Source: Lachnospiraceae bacterium
GTDB taxonomy: Bacteria > Bacillota > Clostridia > Lachnospirales > Lachnospiraceae
DNA length: 36,923 nt
Direction of reading: 5' to 3'
NCBI GenBank assembly: GCA_022793195.1
Contig: JAAWCJ010000023.1
Location: 102,812 to 139,734 of the forward strand
A program made the translations under genes and the position numbers. This document shows positions 27,053-34,823 of the stretch, piece after piece. Below the pieces are notes generated by a model, which did no database searches, had not been told where the DNA came from, and worked only from the letters and a program-made list of their open reading frames with translations. Positions within the stretch are counted from its first letter, which is position 1, and each line of letters starts with the position of its first letter.

Positions 27053-27502
27053 ATGAAAGGGGTGTATGCTGTGGTTGCAGTATATTGGTTAGTGGGGATT
27101 ATCGTGCTTTTAGTGATAGAGGCATTGACCATGGGACTGACAACGATCTGGTTTGCAGGCGGCGCGGTGGCGGCTTTTATTGCATGCGTGGCCGGGGCGG
27201 ATCTTTTTGTTCAAATTGTTTTATTTGTTGTGGTTTCTCTTGTGCTTTTGATTTTTACCAGGCCATTTGCAAAACGTTACATCAACAAAGAGACCGAAAA
27301 AACCAATGTGGAAGGGATCATTGGCCGGGAGGCACGTGTGACGGAGTGTATCAATAACAGGATGGACACGGGGGAAGCAGTGATTTCCGGGCAGCATTGG
27401 TCTGCACGGGCGGCAGATGACAATGAAATCATTGACCAGGGAAGTATGGTGACGGTAGAAGAAGTCAGGGGTGTGAGGCTGATCGTCCGTACAATGAAAT
27501 AA
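27053..27502 (+). CDS. NfeD-like membrane protein
   Basis: The product has 149 residues. Two or three hydrophobic segments (about 4–75, including IIVLLVIEALTMGLTTIWFA) are followed by a cytosolic or external OB-fold domain (about 88–149, IIGREARVTECINN...GQHWSARA). NfeD proteins pair with SPFH/stomatin-like proteins, and such a gene follows 26 bp later. ATG 27053 has no good ribosome binding site. GTG 27071, six codons in, follows AAAGGGG at normal spacing and would begin near the point where many homologues begin, so it may be the real start. Confidence 0.88.
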   Translation: MKGVYAVVAVYWLVGIIVLLVIEALTMGLTTIWFAGGAVAAFIACVAGADLFVQIVLFVVVSLVLLIFTRPFAKRYINKETEKTNVEGIIGREARVTECINNRMDTGEAVISGQHWSARAADDNEIIDQGSMVTVEEVRGVRLIVRTMK

Positions 27503-27528
27503 ATTTCTATTACGAGGAGGAAAATATC

Positions 27529-28485
27529 ATGAGCAAAAGTTTTTTAATTGCAGCGGGCAGTGCATGGGCCCTTGTTGCTGTGGGAGCTTTGATGGTGGTT
27601 ATACTGTTGATTCTTGCATCCTGCATTAGGATCGTGCCCCAGGCAAAAGCAGTTGTTTTGGAGCGGCTGGGCGGTTATCGGACGACATGGTCGGTGGGAC
27701 TTCATCTGAAAGCGCCTTTTATTGACCGGGTAGCAAAAAGAGTAAATTTAAAAGAGCAGGTTATTGACTTTAAGCCTCAGCCGGTTATCACAAAGGATAA
27801 TGTCACCATGCAGATTGATACAGTGGTATTTTTCCAGATTACAGATCCGAAGCTTTACGCTTATGGTGTGGAAAATCCGCTGATGGCCATTGAAAACCTG
27901 ACGGCTACCACTTTAAGAAATATCATTGGTGATCTGGAGCTGGATCAGACGTTGACCTCCCGTGAACTTATTAATACAAAAATGCGTACCCAGCTGGATG
28001 TGGCGACTGACCCCTGGGGTATTAAGGTGAACCGTGTAGAGCTGAAAAATATTATTCCCCCTAGAGAAATTCAGGATTCCATGGAAAAACAGATGAAGGC
28101 AGAGCGTGAACGCCGTGAAAAGATTTTACAGGCGGAAGGGGAGAAAAAATCTACGATTCTGGTGGCAGAAGGAAAGAAAGAATCGGCAATTTTAGATGCG
28201 GAAGCTGAGAAACAGGCGGCGATTTTACGTGCCGAGGCGAAGAAGGAAGCTACAATCCGTGAGGCAGAAGGCCAGGCCCAGGCGATTTTAAAAGTGCAGG
28301 AAGCCAATGCCGAAGGTATCCGTCTGGTGAAAGAGGCGGGAGCGGATGCCGCGGTTTTACAGCTTAAGAGTCTGGAAGCTTTTGCTAAAGCGGCTGACGG
28401 CAAGGCCACGAAAATTATTATCCCTTCGGATATACAGGGGATTGCAGGTGGGATTAAGAGTCTGGTAGAGGTGGCAAAGGACTGA
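27529..28485 (+). CDS. SPFH/Band 7 (paraslipin-type) membrane protein
   Basis: The product has 318 residues. An N-terminal membrane anchor (about 12–33) is followed by the Band 7 domain (about 34–185, with [12 protein letters not shown] and [15 protein letters not shown]). A long charged Ala/Glu/Lys coiled coil follows (about 190–280) with repeated ILxAEGEKKS-like units, typical of QmcA/flotillin-like scaffolds. Such proteins form large membrane-associated oligomers that organise microdomains and modulate FtsH or membrane fluidity. Together with NfeD it is a conserved two-gene unit. ATG 27529 follows ACGAGGAGG. Confidence 0.92.
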   Translation: MSKSFLIAAGSAWALVAVGALMVVILLILASCIRIVPQAKAVVLERLGGYRTTWSVGLHLKAPFIDRVAKRVNLKEQVIDFKPQPVITKDNVTMQIDTVVFFQITDPKLYAYGVENPLMAIENLTATTLRNIIGDLELDQTLTSRELINTKMRTQLDVATDPWGIKVNRVELKNIIPPREIQDSMEKQMKAERERREKILQAEGEKKSTILVAEGKKESAILDAEAEKQAAILRAEAKKEATIREAEGQAQAILKVQEANAEGIRLVKEAGADAAVLQLKSLEAFAKAADGKATKIIIPSDIQGIAGGIKSLVEVAKD

Positions 28486-28507
28486 GCAAACGGAGGATAA
28501 GACAGCG

Positions 28508-29455
28508 ATGGAAATCATGAAAAGCCTGAAAGGGCGGAATTTTTTGACACTGAAGGATTTTACGCCGGAGGAGATCCAAAATTTTTTAGATTTGGCGGCG
28601 GACTTAAAAGCGAAAAAGAAACAGGGCATTACCGGAGACAGCCTGAAAGGAAAAAATATTGCCCTGATTTTTGAAAAGCCTTCCACCAGGACCCGTTGTG
28701 CATTTACGGTGGCTGCCAATGACGAGGGCGGTTTCCCCACTTATTTGGGTAAAGGGGAGATTCAGCTTGGCAAAAAGGAGAGTGTGGAAGATACGGCAAG
28801 GGTGCTTGGCCGTATGTTTGATGGGATTGAGTTTCGGGGATTTCTCCATTCTCATGTGGAGGCCCTGGCAAAATACTCAGGCGTGGTAGTCTGGAATGGT
28901 TTGACAGATGATTACCACCCTACGCAGATTCTTGCAGATTTCCTTACAATGCAGGAAAATTTTGGCCGGTTGAAAGGCTTAAATTTTGTGTTTATTGGCG
29001 ATGGGCGGAACAATATGTCCAATAGTCTGATGGTGGGCTGCGGAAAGATGGGAGTGAATTGTACCATTATCGCGCCGAAGGAGCTTTGGCCGGAAGAAGA
29101 GCTGGTCGGGATTTGCCGCAGCTATGCCAAAGATTCAGGGAGTACGTTGACGGTTACTGATGACATATCGGCTGTAAAAAATGCGGATGTCATATATACA
29201 GATGTGTGGTGCTCCATGGGAGAAGAGGATAAGGCGGCTGAACGGCTAGCGCTTTTGAAGCCTTACCAGGTGAATAAGGACCTTATGGCGGCGACCGGAA
29301 AAGACAGTACGATTTTTATGCACTGCCTGCCTGCCGTAAAAGGCAATGAGGTGACGGAGGATGTATTTGAGTCGGAGCGTTCTGTGGTGTTTGATGAGGC
29401 GGAAAACCGCATGCATACCATTAAAGCGGTGATGGTAGCCACTTTAGGCGAGTAA
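28508..29455 (+). CDS. argF: Ornithine carbamoyltransferase
   Basis: The product has 315 residues. It makes citrulline from ornithine and carbamoyl phosphate. The carbamoyl-phosphate loop is EKPSTRTR (56–63), HPTQ is at 137–140, the ornithine SMG loop at 236–238 and HCLPA at 272–276. Two details differ from common OTCases: P in EKPSTRTR where T or D is usual, and [10 protein letters not shown] (112–121) where GQE/SQ-type sequences are usual. The SMG loop supports ornithine as acceptor rather than acetyl- or succinyl-ornithine. No other arginine genes are nearby, so a catabolic role is not excluded. The start follows GGAGGATAAG. Confidence 0.88.
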   Translation: MEIMKSLKGRNFLTLKDFTPEEIQNFLDLAADLKAKKKQGITGDSLKGKNIALIFEKPSTRTRCAFTVAANDEGGFPTYLGKGEIQLGKKESVEDTARVLGRMFDGIEFRGFLHSHVEALAKYSGVVVWNGLTDDYHPTQILADFLTMQENFGRLKGLNFVFIGDGRNNMSNSLMVGCGKMGVNCTIIAPKELWPEEELVGICRSYAKDSGSTLTVTDDISAVKNADVIYTDVWCSMGEEDKAAERLALLKPYQVNKDLMAATGKDSTIFMHCLPAVKGNEVTEDVFESERSVVFDEAENRMHTIKAVMVATLGE

Positions 29456-29540
29456 ATTAGCCTTTCGGGCATCGCTCACGCGCGGAGAAATAGGATGATG
29501 TTGCTGGCGCAACCCGCCGCACAGGGGAGATCAGAATTTC

Positions 29541-29852
29541 ATGTATGTAAACAGAACGAAAAAAAATCCATATACAAAGCAGACGGTATTCGATGTATTG
29601 TCTGCAGTGGTGGGACTGGCGGTTATTGCGGTTGGAATTGTCTCATTTATTAATTTAGAGAAAAACGCCTGGTTGTTTCCGGTGGTGTTTCTCCTGGCGG
29701 CTATTTTTCAGTGCCTGCTGGGGATTCCGCGGATGATGGGAGGCTACGGCAGAACCAGCAAAAGGAGAAAAGCGACAGGAGTAGGCCTTTTTGTCCTGGC
29801 AGGAATCCTGTTGATGCTGGGAGTAGTCAGCGCCCTCTGTCTTTGGAGGTAA
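29541..29852 (+). CDS. Small membrane protein of unknown function
   Basis: The product has 103 residues. It has a short charged N-terminus (RTKKNPYTKQ) and three predicted membrane segments (about 17–37, 44–62 and 80–101) separated by a basic loop GRTSKRRK. I do not recognise a characterised family. The ATG follows GGGGAGATC. Its stop codon region contains the GGAGGTAAGAG ribosome binding site of birA, so translation of the two is likely coupled. The 85-bp gap before it contains only short hairpins, such as GTTGC–GCAAC. Confidence 0.7.
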   Translation: MYVNRTKKNPYTKQTVFDVLSAVVGLAVIAVGIVSFINLEKNAWLFPVVFLLAAIFQCLLGIPRMMGGYGRTSKRRKATGVGLFVLAGILLMLGVVSALCLWR

Positions 29853-29855
29853 GAG

Positions 29856-30854
29856 GTGAGAACAAAGATTTTAAAGCTGTTGCGGGAGCAGGAAGGCTAT
29901 GTGTCGGGCCAGGAGATATGCGGGAAACTGTCTGTTTCCCGCACTGCTGTGTGGAAAGCCATTGGGCAGTTGAAGGAAGAAGGCTATGTCATTGAAGCCG
30001 TACAAAATAAAGGCTATCATCTGTCGGCTGCGCCGGATTTAGTGACAAAAGCAGAAATTATGTCAAGGCTGGTGACGAGATGGGCGGGGCATCCCACAGT
30101 ATTTTTGGAAAAGACGGATTCCACCAACAATGAGGCAAAGCGCCTGGCAGAGTCGGGGGCTGCCCATGGCACCTTGGTGGTGGCGGAGTATCAGGAGGCA
30201 GGAAAAGGACGGCGCGGACGAAGTTGGGCATCTCAGGCAGGAACAGGAATCTGGATGACGATTTTGTTAAAACCGGAGTTTCCTCCTTCCCAGGCCTCTA
30301 TGTTGACGTTGGTGGCCGCTATGGCGGTGGCCGATGGAATTCAGGCGGCGACAGGGCTTAAGGCGGGAATTAAATGGCCAAACGACATTGTACTGGCGGG
30401 GAAAAAAGTTTGCGGTATCCTGACAGAAATGAGCGCCGAACCGGATTACATCAATCATGTGGTGGTGGGAATTGGTATTAATGCCAATATTGCGGAGTTT
30501 CCGGAGGAAATACGGGAAAAGGCAACTTCCCTGTATCTTGAAAAGGGACAAAAGGTCTGCCGGGCAGCTGTTATTGCCGCTGTCTGGGAGGCATTTGAAA
30601 AGTACTATGAGAAATTTCTGAAAACAGCGGATTTATCGCTTTTACAAACAGAATATGAAGAGCGGCTTCTCAATAAGGATGAAAAAGTCTGCGTACTGGA
30701 TCCGAAAGGAAACTGGAATGGAACGGCCAGGGGTATTGATGCCGGCGGGCGTCTTTTGGTGGAAACAAGTGGGGATATCAATCAGGAAGCCGGCAGTGTG
30801 AAAGCTGTGGATTCAGGCGAAGTATCTGTCCGGGGAATATATGGGTATATATAA
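29856..30854 (+). CDS. birA: Biotin–protein ligase and biotin repressor
   Basis: The product has 332 residues. An N-terminal winged helix (about 1–60, SVSRTAVWKAIGQLKEEGY) indicates a class II BirA that also regulates biotin genes. The ligase domain has EKTDSTN (85–91), the ATP/biotin loop GKGRRGRSW (116–124) and KWPNDI (173–178) with the catalytic Lys173. A C-terminal SH3-like domain follows (about 285–332). It biotinylates carboxylase subunits such as acetyl-CoA carboxylase. The start is GTG 29856, with GGAGG overlapping the end of the upstream gene. No biotin biosynthesis genes are in the window. Confidence 0.93.
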   Translation: MRTKILKLLREQEGYVSGQEICGKLSVSRTAVWKAIGQLKEEGYVIEAVQNKGYHLSAAPDLVTKAEIMSRLVTRWAGHPTVFLEKTDSTNNEAKRLAESGAAHGTLVVAEYQEAGKGRRGRSWASQAGTGIWMTILLKPEFPPSQASMLTLVAAMAVADGIQAATGLKAGIKWPNDIVLAGKKVCGILTEMSAEPDYINHVVVGIGINANIAEFPEEIREKATSLYLEKGQKVCRAAVIAAVWEAFEKYYEKFLKTADLSLLQTEYEERLLNKDEKVCVLDPKGNWNGTARGIDAGGRLLVETSGDINQEAGSVKAVDSGEVSVRGIYGYI

Positions 30855-30855
30855 T

Positions 30856-31182
30856 ATGGAAGAAAACAAGGTATTATGCGGAGCAAATTTTTATACACAG
30901 AAATACTATTTTAATGAAGAGTTTTCCATGCTGCCGGAAAGGGTCAAGGAGGAACTGCAGGCGCTTTGCGTACTTTATGTGGAAGATGTGGGCGGAGCTT
31001 TGATTCTCGAATTTGATGCGGCCGGAAAGTTGATGTTTCGCGTGGAAAGCGAAGAGGGAGACTGCCGATTTGACGAAATCGGAAGCGGATTGAAAATCAG
31101 GCAGATACAGCGGGGGCAGGCAGGGCTTTTAGAATCTTTGGAATTGTTTTATAAAACTTTTTATCTGGGGACGGATGCATGA
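30856..31182 (+). CDS. Small conserved protein of unknown function
   Basis: The product has 108 residues. It reads as a soluble alpha/beta protein with no membrane segment (MEENKVLCGANFYTQKYYFN...). I recall similar proteins (DUF6145-like) beside dihydrouridine synthase genes in Lachnospiraceae but cannot name a function. The frame is also open to ATG 30841, overlapping birA by 14 bp. I chose ATG 30856, one base after the birA stop, because MEENKVLCGAN looks like the conserved start; neither start has a strong ribosome binding site. Its stop overlaps the dus start by 4 bp. Confidence 0.7.
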   Translation: MEENKVLCGANFYTQKYYFNEEFSMLPERVKEELQALCVLYVEDVGGALILEFDAAGKLMFRVESEEGDCRFDEIGSGLKIRQIQRGQAGLLESLELFYKTFYLGTDA

Positions 31183-32177
31183 ACACAGAGAAAAAGCTGG
31201 TGATTGGCGGTGTGGTATTGGAGTCTCCTGTGATACTGGCACCGATGGCAGGTGTAACAGACCTGCCTTTTCGTTTGCTCTGCCGGGAACAGGGATGCGG
31301 CCTGGTGTGCACGGAGATGATAAGCGCCAAAGCCGTTTATTATGCCAGAAGGGCGGTACGCAGAGATAAAAACCGAAGCAGCCGTTTTCTTTTGGCAGTA
31401 GATACAAAAGAGCGTCCGATTTCCATGCAGCTTTTTGGTTCGGAGCCGGAGCTTCTCGGTGAAATTGCAGCGTTTCTGGAGCCAGGCCCCTATGACATCA
31501 TTGATTTTAATATGGGGTGTCCGGTTCCCAAAGTGGTCAACAACCACGAGGGGTCCGCACTGATGAAAGAGCCAAAGCTGGCAGGGGAAATCCTTCGTTC
31601 CATGGTAAAGGCTGTAAAGAAACCGGTAACGGTAAAAATAAGAAAAGGGTTTGACGATGCCCATGTCAATGCGGTGGAGGTGGCAAAAATAGCTGAGGAT
31701 TCAGGTGTTTCTGCCATTATTGTTCACGGAAGGACAAGGGAGCAGTATTATTCAGGCGCTGCCGACTGGGAAATCATCCGGCAGGTAAAAGAGGCTGTCT
31801 CTGTGCCGGTCATTGGAAACGGTGATATTTTTACGGCCCGGGATGCGGTGGACATGATGGAAGGAACTGGCTGCGATGGTGTTATGGTAGCCAGGGGAGC
31901 CAGGGGAAATCCCTGGATTTTCCGTGAAATTAAAACCTTTATGGAGACGGGAAAGATACCGCCAAGGCCGGAGACTGGTGAAATCCGCGAAATGATTCTG
32001 CGCCATGGAAAGATGCTTTCTGACTTTAAAGGGGAAGCGCTTGCTATGCGGGAAATGCGCAAACATGTGGCCTGGTATACAGCCGGCTGCCCACATTCGG
32101 CTTCTCTCAGAGAAGCTGCCTGCCGTGTGGAGACTTTGGAGGGGTTGCGGATCCTTTTGGAAGAGCGGCTGGCGTGA
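31179..32177 (+). CDS. dusB: tRNA dihydrouridine synthase
   Basis: The product has 332 residues. It is an FMN/NADPH enzyme reducing uridines in tRNA. The FMN-binding start LAPMAGVTDLPFRLLC (about 20–35), NMGCPVPKVVNNHEGSALM with the catalytic Cys near 114, the KIRKG and HGRTREQYYSGAADW blocks, and the phosphate-binding GNGDIFTARDA and MVARGARGNPWIF segments are all present. The overall sequence fits the DusB subgroup. The ATG overlaps the TGA of the preceding gene, so translation is coupled. birA–small protein–dusB form an operon. Confidence 0.92.
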   Translation: MNTEKKLVIGGVVLESPVILAPMAGVTDLPFRLLCREQGCGLVCTEMISAKAVYYARRAVRRDKNRSSRFLLAVDTKERPISMQLFGSEPELLGEIAAFLEPGPYDIIDFNMGCPVPKVVNNHEGSALMKEPKLAGEILRSMVKAVKKPVTVKIRKGFDDAHVNAVEVAKIAEDSGVSAIIVHGRTREQYYSGAADWEIIRQVKEAVSVPVIGNGDIFTARDAVDMMEGTGCDGVMVARGARGNPWIFREIKTFMETGKIPPRPETGEIREMILRHGKMLSDFKGEALAMREMRKHVAWYTAGCPHSASLREAACRVETLEGLRILLEERLA

Positions 32178-32182
32178 AAACA

Positions 32183-32211
32183 TTGACAATCCTTAGTGTT
32201 TGGGATATAAT
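32183..32211 (+). promoter_or_regulatory. Consensus promoter of greA
   Basis: A perfect TTGACA (32183–32188) and a perfect TATAAT (32206–32211) have a 17-bp spacer. This is the strongest promoter match in the window. The 5' untranslated region of greA is about 125 nt. Confidence 0.9.
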
Positions 32212-32341
32212 ACGTTGGATGTATAATCTGGCTTTTAAAGTTCCTGCCACTGGAAAATCAGGATGATAGAAAACCGTACAAGCGGCATATAATATGGCAG
32301 GGCAGCTGGTAAAAGAAATAAAGAAAGGGATTTGAGTGGAT

Positions 32342-32827
32342 ATGGCAGAAACAAAGAAGAACATTCTGACCTACGCCGGTCTCAAGAAGTATGAGGAGGA
32401 ACTGGCGGATTTAAAGGTAGTGAAGAGGAGAGAGATCGCTCAGAAGATTAAAGAGGCCAGAGAACAGGGCGACCTTTCTGAAAATGCAGAATATGATGCG
32501 GCAAAAGATGAGCAGAGAGACATCGAACTTCGTATTGAAGAGCTGGAGAAGCTTCTTAAAAATGCGGAAGTAGTGGTGGAAGATGAGATAGAGCTGGATA
32601 AAATCAGCGTAGGTTGTGAAGTGAAGGTTTACGATGTGGAATATGAGGAAGAGATGGACTTCAGAATTGTTGGTTCCACAGAAGCAAACAGTCTTCAAAA
32701 CAAGATTTCCAATGAATCTCCTGTGGGGAAAGCGTTGCTTGGAAAGCGTGTGGGTGAAACTGTGGTGGTGGAAACCCAGGCGGGAGATGTGGAGTACAAA
32801 GTACTTGATATCAAGAGGGTATCCTGA
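32342..32827 (+). CDS. greA: Transcription elongation factor GreA
   Basis: The product has 161 residues. GreA enters the secondary channel of RNA polymerase and stimulates cleavage of backtracked transcripts. The N-terminal coiled coil (about 10–76) carries the acidic tip in [16 protein letters not shown] (about 42–57), and the C-terminal FKBP-like domain has [14 protein letters not shown] (about 127–140). The frame is open to GTG 32336. I chose ATG 32342, which gives the usual MAET-like start after AAAGGGA. lysS follows after 127 bp with no terminator, so they probably form one operon. Confidence 0.94.
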   Translation: MAETKKNILTYAGLKKYEEELADLKVVKRREIAQKIKEAREQGDLSENAEYDAAKDEQRDIELRIEELEKLLKNAEVVVEDEIELDKISVGCEVKVYDVEYEEEMDFRIVGSTEANSLQNKISNESPVGKALLGKRVGETVVVETQAGDVEYKVLDIKRVS

Positions 32828-32954
32828 AAACAGGCCGTATCAGGAGCCAGGATAGTAAAACCTGTGCGGGGGCAAATGTTGGCGAAAGTGCTCCGTGCAG
32901 GATAGAAGAGACAAGAAACTCAGTGGATGAACAGTGGTAAAAGAGAGGGAAAAC

Positions 32955-34454
32955 GTGGCAGAGCAGAATAAAGCGCAGGAACAGGATTTGGGGCAGCTCC
33001 TCAAGGTGCGCCGGGAGAAGCTTTTTGGAATGCAGGAAGAGGGAAAGGATCCTTTTCTGATCACAAAATATGATGTGACTCACCACAGTGAGGAAGTCAG
33101 GGGAGCATTTGATGAATTGGAAGGAAAAGAGGTTTCCATCGCGGGCAGGATGATGTCCAAACGGGTGATGGGAAAGGCTTCCTTTTGCCATGTACAGGAT
33201 CTGCAGGGTTCCATTCAGTCTTATGTGGCCAGGGACAGTATCGGGGAGGAACCTTATAAAGCCTTTAAGAAATATGACATTGGCGATCTGGTTGGAATCC
33301 GCGGTACGGTATTTCGGACGAAAACAGGTGAAGTTTCCATTCATGCGGAGGAAATTACCCTGCTTTCCAAGAGTCTCCAGATTCTGCCGGAGAAGTTCCA
33401 TGGCCTGACAAATACAGATCTCCGCTATCGGCAGCGTTATGTGGATTTAATTATGAATCCAGAGGTTAAGGATACGTTTATCAAACGTTCCAGGATCATC
33501 AGCACCATCCGCCGTTTCCTGGATGCTCAGGGTTTCATGGAGGTGGAAACCCCCATGCTGGTATCCAATGCAGGCGGCGCGGCAGCCAGGCCTTTTGAAA
33601 CACATTTTAATGCGCTGGATGAAGATCTGAAACTGCGTATTTCGCTGGAGTTGTATTTGAAGCGGCTGATCGTGGGCGGCCTGGAGAGAGTCTACGAGAT
33701 TGGGCGCGTGTTCCGAAATGAGGGGCTTGACACAAGACATAATCCGGAATTTACACTGATGGAGCTTTATCAGGCTTATACGGATTATCACGGCATGATG
33801 GACTTGACAGAAAATATGTACCGCTATGTGGCCAAAGAGGTTCTCGGGACTACAACCATTGTTTACAATGGAATCGAGATGGATTTGGGCAAGCCTTTTG
33901 AGCGGATTACCATGGTGGAAGCCGTGAAAAAATATTCAGGTGTGGATTTTAATGAAATTCATACTCTGGAGGAGGCCAGGGCGGTAGCAAAGGAACATCA
34001 TGTGGAGTTTGAAGCGCGCCATAAGAAGGGGGATATCCTGAGCCTGTTCTTCGAGGAGTTTGTGGAGGAGCATCTGATTCAGCCTACTTTTGTCATGGAC
34101 CATCCCATTGAGATTTCTCCGCTGACAAAGAAAAAGCCGGACAATCCGGAATATGTGGAGCGGTTTGAATTCTTTATGAACGGCTGGGAGATGGCTAATG
34201 CTTATTCAGAGCTCAATGACCCCATTGACCAGAGGGAGCGTTTCGCAGCCCAGGAAGAGCAGTTTGCCCAGGGAGACGAAGAAGCAAACCACACCGACGA
34301 AGACTTCCTCAACGCACTGGAGATCGGTATGCCTCCCACCGGCGGTATCGGCTATGGCATTGACAGGATGTGTATGCTGTTTACCGATTCGGCAGCCATC
34401 AGGGACGTGTTGTTGTTTCCCACAATGAAGTCCTTACCGAATGAAAAAGGCTAA
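32955..34454 (+). CDS. lysS: Lysyl-tRNA synthetase, class II
   Basis: The product has 499 residues. The N-terminal OB fold (about 60–150) binds the anticodon. Class II motifs are visible: motif 1 around RRFLDAQGFMEVETPML (about 182–198), motif 2 FRNEGLDTRHNPEFTLMELY (about 255–274) and motif 3 GIGYGIDRMCMLFT (about 465–478). The start is probably GTG 32955, preceded by GAGAGGGAAAA. The frame is open to GTG 32934, which lacks a site. The greA–lysS pairing is common in Bacillota. It is the last clearly chromosomal gene; sequence character changes just after its stop. Confidence 0.94.
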   Translation: MAEQNKAQEQDLGQLLKVRREKLFGMQEEGKDPFLITKYDVTHHSEEVRGAFDELEGKEVSIAGRMMSKRVMGKASFCHVQDLQGSIQSYVARDSIGEEPYKAFKKYDIGDLVGIRGTVFRTKTGEVSIHAEEITLLSKSLQILPEKFHGLTNTDLRYRQRYVDLIMNPEVKDTFIKRSRIISTIRRFLDAQGFMEVETPMLVSNAGGAAARPFETHFNALDEDLKLRISLELYLKRLIVGGLERVYEIGRVFRNEGLDTRHNPEFTLMELYQAYTDYHGMMDLTENMYRYVAKEVLGTTTIVYNGIEMDLGKPFERITMVEAVKKYSGVDFNEIHTLEEARAVAKEHHVEFEARHKKGDILSLFFEEFVEEHLIQPTFVMDHPIEISPLTKKKPDNPEYVERFEFFMNGWEMANAYSELNDPIDQRERFAAQEEQFAQGDEEANHTDEDFLNALEIGMPPTGGIGYGIDRMCMLFTDSAAIRDVLLFPTMKSLPNEKG

Positions 34455-34502
34455 AAAGTCCCTGTTTATGCGGGTTTGCGGACTTGGGGAAACGCTCAAA
34501 AA

Positions 34503-34530
34503 TACATCTTTACATCAAACTTACATCAAA
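34503..34530. repeat. Short direct repeats just downstream of lysS
   Basis: TTACATCAAA occurs at 34510–34519 and 34521–34530, with a partial copy (TACATC) at 34503. Ten-base repeats near the 3' end of a housekeeping gene, where an element appears to start, could be recombinase arm sites of an attachment region. Without the other end of the element no core site can be named. Confidence 0.35.
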
Positions 34531-34570
34531 TGGTGCAAAGATTTGTGCAGAGATGAAAAAATCGCATAAT

Positions 34571-34687
34571 TTAGCATATCAGCAGGAAAACAAGCACGAG
34601 CGAAGCGAAGTATTTGTTTTCACCTGATATGCTAACGACAAAATCACGGAGTGCGAAGCACGACACCTGCAAAGCAGGTGGATTTTG
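34571..34687. repeat. Complex inverted repeats in the lysS–zinc-ribbon gap
   Basis: A long stem pairs TTAGCATATCAG (34571–34582) with CTGATATGCTAA (34624–34635), continued inward by GAAAACAA (34586–34593) and TTGTTTTC (34614–34621). A second structure at about 34639–34686 is closed by AAAATC and GATTTT and contains GTGC–GCAC and CACCTGC–GCAGGTG hairpins. No ORF with a ribosome binding site lies here. Such structures occur at ends of mobile elements but could also be terminators or repeats. Confidence 0.7.
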
Positions 34688-34701
34688 GAGTTAAGCAGAC
34701 T

Positions 34702-34738
34702 AAGACCTTGAGAGGACAACACCTTTCAAGGTCTTTTT
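34702..34738 (+). terminator. Rho-independent terminator
   Basis: AAGACCTTGA (34702–34711) pairs with TCAAGGTCTT (34726–34735), with an inner AGG–CCT pairing and a TTTTT end. It ends transcription from the lysS side before the zinc-ribbon gene. From 34739 to 34823 I see only a short TTTGCG–CGCAAA stem and the AAAGGAGG ribosome binding site at about 34805. Confidence 0.8.
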
Positions 34739-34823
34739 GCGCCCAGCGGTGTATCCGGTCGCAAACTACAAGTTTTCTTTGATTTCCAATACAATGGTTT
34801 TGCAAAGGAGGTCGGGACTTACT

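Noticed and set aside
34468..34569. 33-codon ORF directly after lysS
   Set aside because: There is no ribosome binding site and it overlaps the direct repeats. It may be chance, though a decayed recombinase tail cannot be excluded.
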